DNA of 64,000 nt from Leptospira barantonii (GTDB lineage: Bacteria > Spirochaetota > Leptospiria > Leptospirales > Leptospiraceae): assembly GCF_002811925.1 (NCBI RefSeq), contig NZ_NPDS01000007.1, positions 124,001 to 188,000 of the forward strand, read 5' to 3'. Positions 50,128-64,000 of the stretch are shown here, piece after piece. The first letter of the stretch is position 1; every line of letters begins with the position of its first letter. Below the pieces are notes generated by a model. That model worked only from the letters and a program-made list of their open reading frames with translations. It did not search any database and had not been told where the DNA came from. The position numbers were made by a program, and so were the translations under genes.

Positions 50128-51747
50128 TCAGATACTTCTTTCTTGAATTACGTCGTTGATGATAACGCGAGCGGCTTCTTCGGTTTCCGCGACGCGTATA
50201 TGACTCTCCAATCTGGTGATGGAAAAAACTTTCTTCACCGAATCTCTCAGATCCGAAACGACCAATTCTCCACCTCTTCTTTTTAACCAACCCGAGATCT
50301 GAATCAAAGTTCCGATCGCCGACGAATCGATGTAAGACGAAGCTTTTAAATTGATGATGATAAAACGAAAACCTTCGTGCATCTTTTCCTGAACGTTCCC
50401 TTTCAGTTCGGGACATTTGTATAAATCGATATCCCCCGCGGACTTATACGCGAAAATTTGATCGTGGTATTCTATGTCCTCCGAGATCGGATCGATATTT
50501 CTGTACTGAATGTCCGAGGCTCCGGCCATAAGATGTTTTCCGGCGGTTTTGGAATTCTCCTTAATCTTGGATTCAAGTGCCTCCAAACGGGATTTTAAAG
50601 AACTCATGACCTCGGGCGCCAAGTCGATCTGGTGATCCACCTCTTTGATAAGCGAATTTAGAACTTTGGAAGCGTCCTCCAAAGATCCGTCCTTGATCAA
50701 AGAACTCGCCTTTTTCAACGTTTTGCCGGAACGAGCCACGATCGTTTCCACGATCACGTCAGCGTCCTCTTTCATCGAATCCGATTTCCAATCCGGGTTT
50801 AGATCAAATTGAACGTTCTCCAATTTCATTTTGTCCGAAAGATTATAATAAGAACCGGTGATCTTAATGCCCGAATCTTGATTCGAATTGTGTATTACAT
50901 TTTCAGGATGTGTTTTGATTCTTAAAACTATGTTTCTAATATCGTCCGCTCTCATATCCCCGCACTGAAGCACCACAGCGCGGATTCTGCTCGGTTGATC
51001 CGGGTCCATTTCGGTATAAAAAGGAATGTCGCTTATCAATTCTAAGAATTCCACATCCTTTCCGAAAACGATTTTGGTTTCGATCGATTGAGCGTATAAG
51101 GAACCGATGTCTCCGAACTCTCGAAAGAATATATCCCCCGTTCCTTCCGGGTTTTCTATATAATAAAAATTTCCACCGCCTGCGTCCGCGATGTCCTTCA
51201 AAAGAATTTCGTTAAAGTCGTCGCCGAATCCGATGACCGTAGTCGATATTCCTTTTTTGTAATGATCGGATGCGATCTGAATGAGATCGATCGGATCCGT
51301 AATTCCTTGCGTAGGATTTCCGTCCGTTAAAAGAATCGCTCTTTTATAAACGGAAGGATCCGAGAATAATTCCAAACCTCGAAGTGTATGAAGCCAACCG
51401 CCCGAAAGATTGGTGGATGTTCCCGGAAGAATCGTATGAATCCGATTGACGATGGAAGTTTTTTCCACAAGTTGAACGATCGGTTGAATCACATGAATGT
51501 CTTCCGCGTAAGCGACTACGGAAAGAAAATCTCTTCGAGTCAACCAATTGACCAAGGAAGAAGCCGATTGAATCACAGCTTCCAACTTTTCTCCTTTCAT
51601 CGACCAACTTCTATCGATCGCCAAACCCAAAACAATCGGTCTTCGATCCGGATTAGTCGCACCCGTGGGAGAATTAAGACGTATTAAGACGGAATTATTT
51701 CTGTTTTCCGAGACTTCGTTATGTAAAAACTTAGCAGAGAGAATCAT
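50128..51747 (-). CDS. VWA domain / STAS domain fusion protein
   Basis: About 539 residues from ATG 51747; the frame is open further to 51981, past the start of the divergent gene, and another in-frame ATG is at 51861, so the start is uncertain. Residues ~30-200 are a von Willebrand A domain with MIDAS motif DRSWSM, LTDGNPTQG and TTVIGFGDDFNE. A middle part resembles the beta-sandwich and helical regions of Ca-activated VWA proteins. The last ~110 residues are a STAS domain (GFRFIIINLKASSYIDSSAIGTL) of the anti-anti-sigma kind, with Ser at the phosphorylation position. So a metal-binding adhesion or scaffold domain is joined to a signalling domain. No sigma or kinase gene is nearby. Confidence 0.82.
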   Translation of the reverse strand: MILSAKFLHNEVSENRNNSVLIRLNSPTGATNPDRRPIVLGLAIDRSWSMKGEKLEAVIQSASSLVNWLTRRDFLSVVAYAEDIHVIQPIVQLVEKTSIVNRIHTILPGTSTNLSGGWLHTLRGLELFSDPSVYKRAILLTDGNPTQGITDPIDLIQIASDHYKKGISTTVIGFGDDFNEILLKDIADAGGGNFYYIENPEGTGDIFFREFGDIGSLYAQSIETKIVFGKDVEFLELISDIPFYTEMDPDQPSRIRAVVLQCGDMRADDIRNIVLRIKTHPENVIHNSNQDSGIKITGSYYNLSDKMKLENVQFDLNPDWKSDSMKEDADVIVETIVARSGKTLKKASSLIKDGSLEDASKVLNSLIKEVDHQIDLAPEVMSSLKSRLEALESKIKENSKTAGKHLMAGASDIQYRNIDPISEDIEYHDQIFAYKSAGDIDLYKCPELKGNVQEKMHEGFRFIIINLKASSYIDSSAIGTLIQISGWLKRRGGELVVSDLRDSVKKVFSITRLESHIRVAETEEAARVIINDVIQERSI

Positions 51748-51859
51748 TGCGTTGAAAAAACCATTTACCGAAGGTCCGATCAAGAAGAATTTGTAGAGTA
51801 CGTCGATGTGAGAATCTCTAAATGATAAGAATCTACCTCGAAAAAAAAGAATTCTTTCC

Positions 51860-52354
51860 ATGAATGACTCATCTTCCAAAGAAAATTCGAATCCTAAAAC
51901 CGACGATATTCTCCTTTCCGATTTTTTAAAAAGAATGGAGGATTTAGTCTTACACGACGGAGAAGAAATTCCCAGCTTCACGAGAATCTATCATCGTAAC
52001 GAATTGATCAGCGAAACATTCAACGAAGTGGAAAAGAATTCGGATTCTTCCTTTCACAGCGAAATACTTTGCATTCGAGACGCTAAAGAAAAACTAAAAA
52101 CCCGTTATCTGTCCGATTGTACTCTTATTACATCTTTGGAACCATGTTTGATGTGCGCGGGAACCATTCTTCTTTCCAGAATTCCGAAGGTAGTTTATCT
52201 TTTATCCGCAAAACAAGGAGAAGGAATTTCTTCTCTCAGCATCGAAACGATCTATTCTCGAAATTTTTTCCCGGAACTCGTCTGCATACCCGCCGAAATT
52301 TCCAAAGAAGCGTTCAAATCGTTTTTCAAGGCCAGAAGAAAGAAATTCAATTGA
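51860..52354 (+). CDS. TadA-like cytidine/adenosine deaminase family protein
   Basis: 164 residues with a zinc deaminase site: His66 and catalytic Glu68 in FHSEIL, Cys96 and Cys99 in LEPCLMCAG. The second half follows TadA (tRNA adenosine deaminase, A34 to inosine) in LEPCxMCAG, but the usual VPVGAV motif in front is replaced by IPSFTRIY and HAE by HSE, so substrate choice may have changed. It ends 35 bp before tRNA-Ser and is on the same strand. The start codon at 51860 sits head-to-head with the VWA-STAS gene. Confidence 0.8.
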   Translation: MNDSSSKENSNPKTDDILLSDFLKRMEDLVLHDGEEIPSFTRIYHRNELISETFNEVEKNSDSSFHSEILCIRDAKEKLKTRYLSDCTLITSLEPCLMCAGTILLSRIPKVVYLLSAKQGEGISSLSIETIYSRNFFPELVCIPAEISKEAFKSFFKARRKKFN

Positions 52355-52386
52355 CGTACAACCTCTTGGCAGAATTCCTGAAAGCT

Positions 52387-52480
<94 letters not shown>

Positions 52481-52481
52481 T

Positions 52482-53956
<1,475 letters not shown>

Positions 53957-53960
53957 CATT

Positions 53961-54300
53961 ATGTTTGATAAGATAAAAAACTTTTCCGAACTTCTTTCCA
54001 ATATGGGAGCCTTCCGCGAAAAAATGGAAGAGGTCAAAAAGCGCGTCGCCGCAATTCGTGTGATGGGCGATGCGGGAGCGGGAATGGTTACTGTGACCTC
54101 GACCGGAGAGGGACTGATCACGAACGTATTCATCAACAAACAACTCTTCGACGCGGACGATCATAAAATGCTCGAAGACCTCGTTATGGCGGCGACAAAC
54201 GACGCGCTTAAGAAAGCAAGAGAAGCGACCGCTTACGAATTCCAGTCCGCTTCCGGCGGTTTGGATCTTTCCGAAATTTCCAAAATGTTCGGCGGAAATC

Positions 54301-54308
<8 letters not shown>
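53961..54308 (+). CDS. YbaB/EbfC family nucleoid-associated protein
   Basis: 115 residues from ATG 53961, 4 bp after the dnaX stop. [42 protein letters not shown] and [19 protein letters not shown] are the family motifs, and the C-terminus [17 protein letters not shown] is usual. Small dimer binding DNA in the cytoplasm. Its stop overlaps the recR start by 8 bp. Order dnaX-ybaB-recR is conserved across bacteria. Confidence 0.93.
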
Positions 54309-54894
<586 letters not shown>

Positions 54895-54902
54895 ATCGAT
54901 TC

Positions 54903-56477
54903 TTAAAATCTATGTTCCGCGGTTACGAAAAATTCTCTGAGAATTTTTCCCTGTGTCGTATCCAAGTAAGCCTTTAGTCCGTCGCCCGCTACAAAGTAAC
55001 CGGATCTCATCAGAATCTGCATATCTCGAAACGCGTTCCAACGCAAATTGATATTGATCTCGTGTCCGAAGAACGTGCTCGTTTTGTATCCGTTGTCGAA
55101 GTTGAAGTAACGATTGTTTTCGATGTAAGGCGACTTTGTTCCGTACAATCGGTAATAACCCAATGTCAAGAGTAGGGGACCGTAAACGACGAAGTCTCCG
55201 TTGATTCCGTATTCATACAAGCCACTCGAATCCTTTCCGGAAAAAAGCGCGTAACCCCCGGTAAAGTCGTTTGCGATGTTAGATATGGAATATCCGGGCA
55301 TCAAGGTTTTGTAACCGCCGCCTCTTAAATTTGCTTTGGTTCCGTCCTTATCATATCCGGGTCTTCCCGTACTCCCCACTCCCACTAAGTTAAACGTTAA
55401 ATTCTCGCTATAACGATATGAAAACTGAAGGTCCGCCATTCCACCGGATATAGTGTGTTTGCTGAATCGATTGTAGAGAACGTTTCCCACAGCATCCCGA
55501 TACGGATCCAGAGAATGAACGGTTCCGTGATTGTAAATCCCGTGGACCACAAAGCCGAAGTTCGAGAGATTGATCTCGTTCATAAACCCGTGCCAAAACA
55601 ACTGACCGACTTCGCTGTCCAAAGCGATCACGTTTCCTTTCGCGTTAGTCGTCTTGTCAATTGAAGAGATCGTATCGTCCAAAAAATAAGAATAGAGTTC
55701 GTGTTTGACGTTATTGAAAAAACTGGTTTTGATTTCGTAAAAGTAAATGTTCGTTCCTACGTAATTTTTATCCGCGTAGGTATTCTTATCCAAATCGAGT
55801 TGAGCGTTTTGTCTTGCAACGAACCAACCGGCTTCGATAGTCGTGTTCCACAAACGGAAATCTTTGTTGAGAGTAACTCCGGTTCCCGGCGTAAAAACAA
55901 CTCGTCCTCTCGCGGATGAAAAAAGTTGCTGACCGACTCTTAAACTGAACGCGTCTTCCGGAAGTTTAAAGTTCAAATATAAAAACGTGGTTTGAATGTT
56001 CACGGGAGAAGTGAACCCCGCTTCTCCGCCTTGTCCCGGACCGGTCGTCGAATTCTGACCGAATCCTTTTCCACCGAATGTTATATCCCCGACTTGAACA
56101 CCCCAAAGCGCCTCGAAATATTTCGAAGTGTTGAAGTTCATGTTAACGGTCATCCTCGTATCAAAATACGAAATGTCTTCCTTCTGAGGAGATAAGGTCG
56201 TGGGATTTCCTTTTAATCTTTCCGCGAGTTCGTTATCGGCGGCGGCTTGGTTCTGTTGTTGCTGATCCGCTTTGAAAGCGTTCTTATCGTAAGGAGTTGC
56301 CGCGGTTTGACGGGAAGTATAAATATCTCTTCCGAGATTGAACCCCCGCACCCTGTAGTTTCCTTGAAAATCGAGTTTCGTTTTTTCTTCGATCTCTTGG
56401 GAAAAAAGTAAGGAAGGAAATAGAATCAACGCAAAGTAATATAAGCGATAAGCCTTTTTCAAAAGGTCAATGGACAC
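54903..56477 (-). CDS. outer-membrane beta-barrel protein, alginate-export-like
   Basis: 524 residues. A signal peptide (LYYFALILFPSLLFSQ) precedes a Gln/Ala-rich stretch at 55-95 and then a long barrel with alternating strands (FLYLNFKLPEDAFSLRVGQQLFSSARGRVVF, KDFRLWNTTIEAGWFVARQ). It ends with Phe (TAEHRF), the outer-membrane sorting signal. It follows the solute-binding gene by 3 bp, so they are one unit and may share a substrate. It resembles the porin of the Hyf-like operon in layout but is shorter. Confidence 0.82.
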   Translation of the reverse strand: MSIDLLKKAYRLYYFALILFPSLLFSQEIEEKTKLDFQGNYRVRGFNLGRDIYTSRQTAATPYDKNAFKADQQQQNQAAADNELAERLKGNPTTLSPQKEDISYFDTRMTVNMNFNTSKYFEALWGVQVGDITFGGKGFGQNSTTGPGQGGEAGFTSPVNIQTTFLYLNFKLPEDAFSLRVGQQLFSSARGRVVFTPGTGVTLNKDFRLWNTTIEAGWFVARQNAQLDLDKNTYADKNYVGTNIYFYEIKTSFFNNVKHELYSYFLDDTISSIDKTTNAKGNVIALDSEVGQLFWHGFMNEINLSNFGFVVHGIYNHGTVHSLDPYRDAVGNVLYNRFSKHTISGGMADLQFSYRYSENLTFNLVGVGSTGRPGYDKDGTKANLRGGGYKTLMPGYSISNIANDFTGGYALFSGKDSSGLYEYGINGDFVVYGPLLLTLGYYRLYGTKSPYIENNRYFNFDNGYKTSTFFGHEININLRWNAFRDMQILMRSGYFVAGDGLKAYLDTTQGKILREFFVTAEHRF

Positions 56478-56480
56478 GGA

Positions 56481-57329
56481 TCATTTTACCCAGTTGTTCT
56501 GATTAAAATATCGGCTTCTCAACTCATCCAAAACACCGGTTCGTTTCAATTCCTTGATAAAGAAGTTCAAATTATCCGCAAAAATCAGATCGTTTTGAGG
56601 AAGTGCGGCGCTGATATTCTCCTCTTGAACCGTCCCCAAAAGCGGTAAATAATTGGCTCGTAGAGAAGGATTTTTTTGGAGCAGGGTAAGAATGAAAAAA
56701 CTGTCCGCAACGAAACAAGTCACGTTGTTGCTGACGAGATTGTCGACCGCAATCGAATCCGAAAGATAACTGTAGATCGGAAGTTTTGCGAATTTTTTCT
56801 GAAGGTAAATATGATTCGTCGTGTTCGATCTTACGGAAAAACTCACCAACCCGCTGAGAGTTGTGAGATCGGAAAGACTCATAAATCTTCTGGAAGTAAC
56901 GATGTTTCCTTCGGGTTCGGGAGGAAGAATCTTTTTACTCACAAGACCGGCCGGAGTTGTAACAAGATACGGATCGGAAAAGGTGACTTGTTTTCCGCGG
57001 TTCAAGTCCGTAGACATTCCAGCTAACGCGAGATCGATTTTGCCGGCGCGGATATCCTCCGAAAATTGACGGAACGTTTTGAGAGGAACCAACTTCAACG
57101 AAACACCCAAGTAATCCGCGTATAATTTCGCGAGTTCCGCATCGATCCCCGGATAACCGTCCTTCGGATTCTCTATGTAAAAAGGTTCGTATTGTTTATT
57201 GACCCCGACTACTAATTCTTTTTTGGAAAGAATTTTTTCCAAACGAGAGCCCGAGTATTCGGATTGAGAAAACAAAGCGAACGGAAAAACGAGAATCAAA
57301 AGAGGACAAAGGATTCTTTTCTCGAACAT
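56481..57329 (-). CDS. periplasmic solute-binding protein, family 3
   Basis: 282 residues. Signal peptide ([13 protein letters not shown]) and a SBP_bac_3 domain: [77 protein letters not shown] and the C-terminal [16 protein letters not shown]. These bind amino acids or related small molecules. No ABC permease or ATPase is adjacent; instead a porin follows 3 bp downstream. So it may be an orphan receptor. Confidence 0.85.
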   Translation of the reverse strand: MFEKRILCPLLILVFPFALFSQSEYSGSRLEKILSKKELVVGVNKQYEPFYIENPKDGYPGIDAELAKLYADYLGVSLKLVPLKTFRQFSEDIRAGKIDLALAGMSTDLNRGKQVTFSDPYLVTTPAGLVSKKILPPEPEGNIVTSRRFMSLSDLTTLSGLVSFSVRSNTTNHIYLQKKFAKLPIYSYLSDSIAVDNLVSNNVTCFVADSFFILTLLQKNPSLRANYLPLLGTVQEENISAALPQNDLIFADNLNFFIKELKRTGVLDELRSRYFNQNNWVK

Positions 57330-57391
57330 GAAACAAAAGATGAATCGATCCTCGTTTTTTTCCAGAGCATTTTAAACCGAAAAGGTAAATT

Positions 57392-58663
<1,272 letters not shown>

Positions 58664-58766
58664 AAACCACTCCGAAAATTCTAAAAGAATCCCTAAGTAG
58701 ATTATCCGTTCTTTTCGGAAAAACCTAAGCGCAAAAGTATGGAAAACGGAAAATTAGATCCGTTTT

Positions 58767-60888
<2,122 letters not shown>

Positions 60889-60941
60889 TCTTCAGACAGG
60901 TGAAAGCGTTCGGCTAAAAACCAAGTTTCGGGACATAAACC

Positions 60942-62305
<1,364 letters not shown>

Positions 62306-62309
<4 letters not shown>

Positions 62310-62818
62310 AAGTACTCATACCACCTTATCAACCTCCTCGAAAAGAAACCGAAACCAAAAATACTTCCAAGAGTAAGAAGAATAGCGCTTCTTCCTTAAA
62401 CGGAGGAAGTTCTCTCAATTCGACGGAAGCGGTTGAAAACGTTTCTTCTTCCTTTCTCGATATCCTGGAAGAAATCGTTCCGTCCGGTTCCGAAACGACA
62501 AAAGATCTAAACGCGCTTTGGAGAGATCTTCCCGAAATCGAAAAAAGATTTTTGGATCTACCTTCCATCGGAAATTTAGAAGCCTATCAAAAACATATCC
62601 AAGCGATTACGAAAGCGGTCATCGACCAAAACATGAGAGTGGAAACTCTCGCAAGAAGAATGAAGGGTGAAGCTAAAAAGATCTATCACGTCGTGAAAAT
62701 CATCGACGAAAAAATTCAGATCTTGGCGGAACTCATCATGAACGAAGGCAATTCGGCTTTTAAACTTCTAAAGTCGTTAACGGATATTCGCGGTTTACTC
62801 TTGGATATTCAAGAATAG
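62306..62818 (+). CDS. YaaR/DUF327 family protein
   Basis: 170 residues from TTG 62306, overlapping bactofilin by 4 bp. A low-complexity Ser/Lys/Asn N-terminus (to ~45) is followed by an all-helical domain (LEEIVPSGSETTKDLNALWRDLPEIEKRFLDLPSIGNLEAYQKHI) as in YaaR. The C-terminus is helical (KSLTDIRGLLLDIQE). Function of YaaR is unknown. Position after bactofilin suggests a link to shape or flagella in spirochaetes, but this is inference. Confidence 0.82.
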
Positions 62819-62854
62819 AAATTTTATACAGTCCGGTGTTTTTTCGTTTTCTCA

Positions 62855-63883
62855 TTACGGAAACGGATCTTTCACTTTCAAATCCAACTGATTCATCAAT
62901 TGAAATAGTTTTCCGGGGGTTTTAAAAGAATCCTTCAGGTGTTTCACGTTCAGTCGTTTTTTCTGAGACAAAATTAGAAGAACGTTATATTCGTATTCTT
63001 TCGTAGCCTTTATAAAAGAGTCCACGCCGAATTCCTCCAAAATCAGCGAGGTTTTACGTTCTAAATTCTCGATTATTCTTCCGTAGACGTCTTCCAAAGA
63101 TCGAAACCAATTCTCCACATTGGAAATAAATTCGGCGACTTCCGGTTGTTTAGAATTTCGTATTTTCGAAATTTCTCTTTGAATTTTTTCAAACTCGAAC
63201 GTTCTCCAGGGCTTCGCTCGAACGACTTCGACCTGCCATTTTTCCATCTCCGATTTCCAGTAATTTCGATCGGCCTTCACCGAATAGATCCGAAAGTCGG
63301 GAAGAGTTACCGCAGTTAAGAATCCTCCGAAACAAGCTCCGGTATCAAGTCCATAGATTTTATCGCCGTAAATTCGAGCGACATCGCCAACGACACGATG
63401 ACCGAAGAGGACCGGCTTTTGAACTTGGTACAGACTCGTCCAATCTTCCGATCCGATTTTATTCGTAAGATATTTTTCCCCGGAAGTGCTTCCCATCAAA
63501 ACTTCCTTTTTCTGATCCTTCAATGGAACATCCGGTTCGATCGCGGCGTGAACTATAATCGCCGATTCGGTTTCGTAGTAATGAGGAAGATTCCGTACCC
63601 ATTCTAAAAATTCTTTGTAACGAGTTCCGAACTGAACTTTAACGATCTCTTGAGAATAAGAAAGGACCTGATTGTGATGTTTGTTTTCGTGATTGCCCAT
63701 AACCACGATATGTTTTGGATTCTCTTTAAAGAACTGATATACTTTTACGGAATCGGGTCCGCGATCTACGATATCCCCAACGGATATGATCCGATCCGTT
63801 TCCTCCGAATAGTTGAGCGCCTTTAAAAGCGACATCAACTCATCGTAACAACCGTGAATATCTCCGATTACAATGTCTCTCAT
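62855..63883 (-). CDS. PPP-family metallophosphoesterase with helical C-terminal extension
   Basis: 342 residues. The phosphatase core is in the first ~210: GDIHGCYDELMSLL, GDIVDRGPDSVKVYQFF, VVMGNHENKHH, VHAAIEP, and GHRVVGDVARIYG and GLDTGACFGG, as in ApaH/PrpE and bis-5'-nucleosyl or Ser/Thr phosphatases. The remaining ~130 residues are helical and unlike the known enzymes. Substrate cannot be told. The ATG start is directly at the first strand. Confidence 0.9.
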   Translation of the reverse strand: MRDIVIGDIHGCYDELMSLLKALNYSEETDRIISVGDIVDRGPDSVKVYQFFKENPKHIVVMGNHENKHHNQVLSYSQEIVKVQFGTRYKEFLEWVRNLPHYYETESAIIVHAAIEPDVPLKDQKKEVLMGSTSGEKYLTNKIGSEDWTSLYQVQKPVLFGHRVVGDVARIYGDKIYGLDTGACFGGFLTAVTLPDFRIYSVKADRNYWKSEMEKWQVEVVRAKPWRTFEFEKIQREISKIRNSKQPEVAEFISNVENWFRSLEDVYGRIIENLERKTSLILEEFGVDSFIKATKEYEYNVLLILSQKKRLNVKHLKDSFKTPGKLFQLMNQLDLKVKDPFP

Positions 63884-63943
63884 AACTATCTCGTTTCAAC
63901 AACGGAGCTATGATCGATTTGATTGGAATTCTAAAGTGGAAAA

Positions 63944-64000
63944 CTAAAGACCCAAAGCGTTTAGGATTTTTTCCATCGCCTCAAGATTCGGATAAGCGAT
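63944..64000 (-). CDS. 3' end of a gene leaving the window
   Basis: Last 18 codons and a TAG stop of a minus-strand frame, reading ...PNLEAMEKILNALGL. Too short to name. It lies 60 bp before the phosphatase start, same strand. Confidence 0.5.
   Translation of the reverse strand: MAYPNLEAMEKILNALGL

Overview
The window is chromosomal DNA of a spirochaete of the genus Leptospira. Pointers are a plastid-type ferredoxin-NADP+ reductase, many short lipoproteins with permissive lipoboxes, a periplasmic-flagella operon flgN-flgK-flgL-fliW-csrA, LpxD of a Gram-negative-style outer membrane, bactofilin beside a LytM-like protein, and the dnaX-ybaB-recR order behind a tRNA-Ser. Base composition looks higher in G+C than L. 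interrogans by eye, so another species of the genus is likely. No insertion sequence, prophage, CRISPR array or rRNA is seen. Gene density is high and most genes look intact.

Layout. 1-6.2 kb (mostly minus): the start of a large lipoprotein gene, pyrD, a two-gene ABC-2 exporter, a short-chain dehydrogenase and a fructosamine-kinase-like gene. 6.3-8.8 kb (plus): a GH18-like exported protein and a protein with a beta-carbonic-anhydrase-type zinc site. 8.8-18.6 kb (minus): a bicarbonate transporter of the SbtA family, a structured leader, an outer-membrane porin and six Hyf-type complex I/hydrogenase-4-like genes. In the large subunit the Ni-Fe cysteines are gone, and in the small subunit the N2-type cluster cysteines are gone. 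19.3-23.4 kb (plus): a membrane-bound 7TM/AraC regulator, a FecR lipoprotein and purT. 23.4-28.2 kb: a glycerol-3-phosphate dehydrogenase/acyltransferase fusion, lipoproteins and an epimerase. 28.3-32.3 kb: a redox and electrophile defence cluster (OhrR-type regulator, glutathione peroxidase, DJ-1/PfpI protein, Kef antiporter) ending in a strong terminator. 32.3-37.7 kb (minus): the flagellar hook-junction operon with fliW and csrA. 38-51.7 kb: an M23 endopeptidase, small membrane and lipoproteins, ornithine aminotransferase, an M32 carboxypeptidase, tRNA-Gly, lpxD, FNR, a PC4-like protein and a VWA-STAS fusion. 51.9-54.9 kb (plus): a divergent deaminase, tRNA-Ser, dnaX, ybaB, recR. 54.9-64 kb: a porin with a solute-binding protein, a PD40-OmpA protein, tatD-serS, a degenerate M23/bactofilin/YaaR cell-shape operon and a phosphatase.

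The most unusual region is 7.3-18.6 kb. A CsoSCA-like carbonic anhydrase candidate, an SbtA bicarbonate carrier, a porin, and a proton-channel module related to complex I but stripped of its catalytic metal sites lie together. I propose that they form an inorganic-carbon acquisition system in a heterotroph, with the metal-free module (of the Ehr, or energy-converting-hydrogenase-related, type) coupling ion movement to CO2/bicarbonate handling. The families are read from sequence. The joint function is inference.
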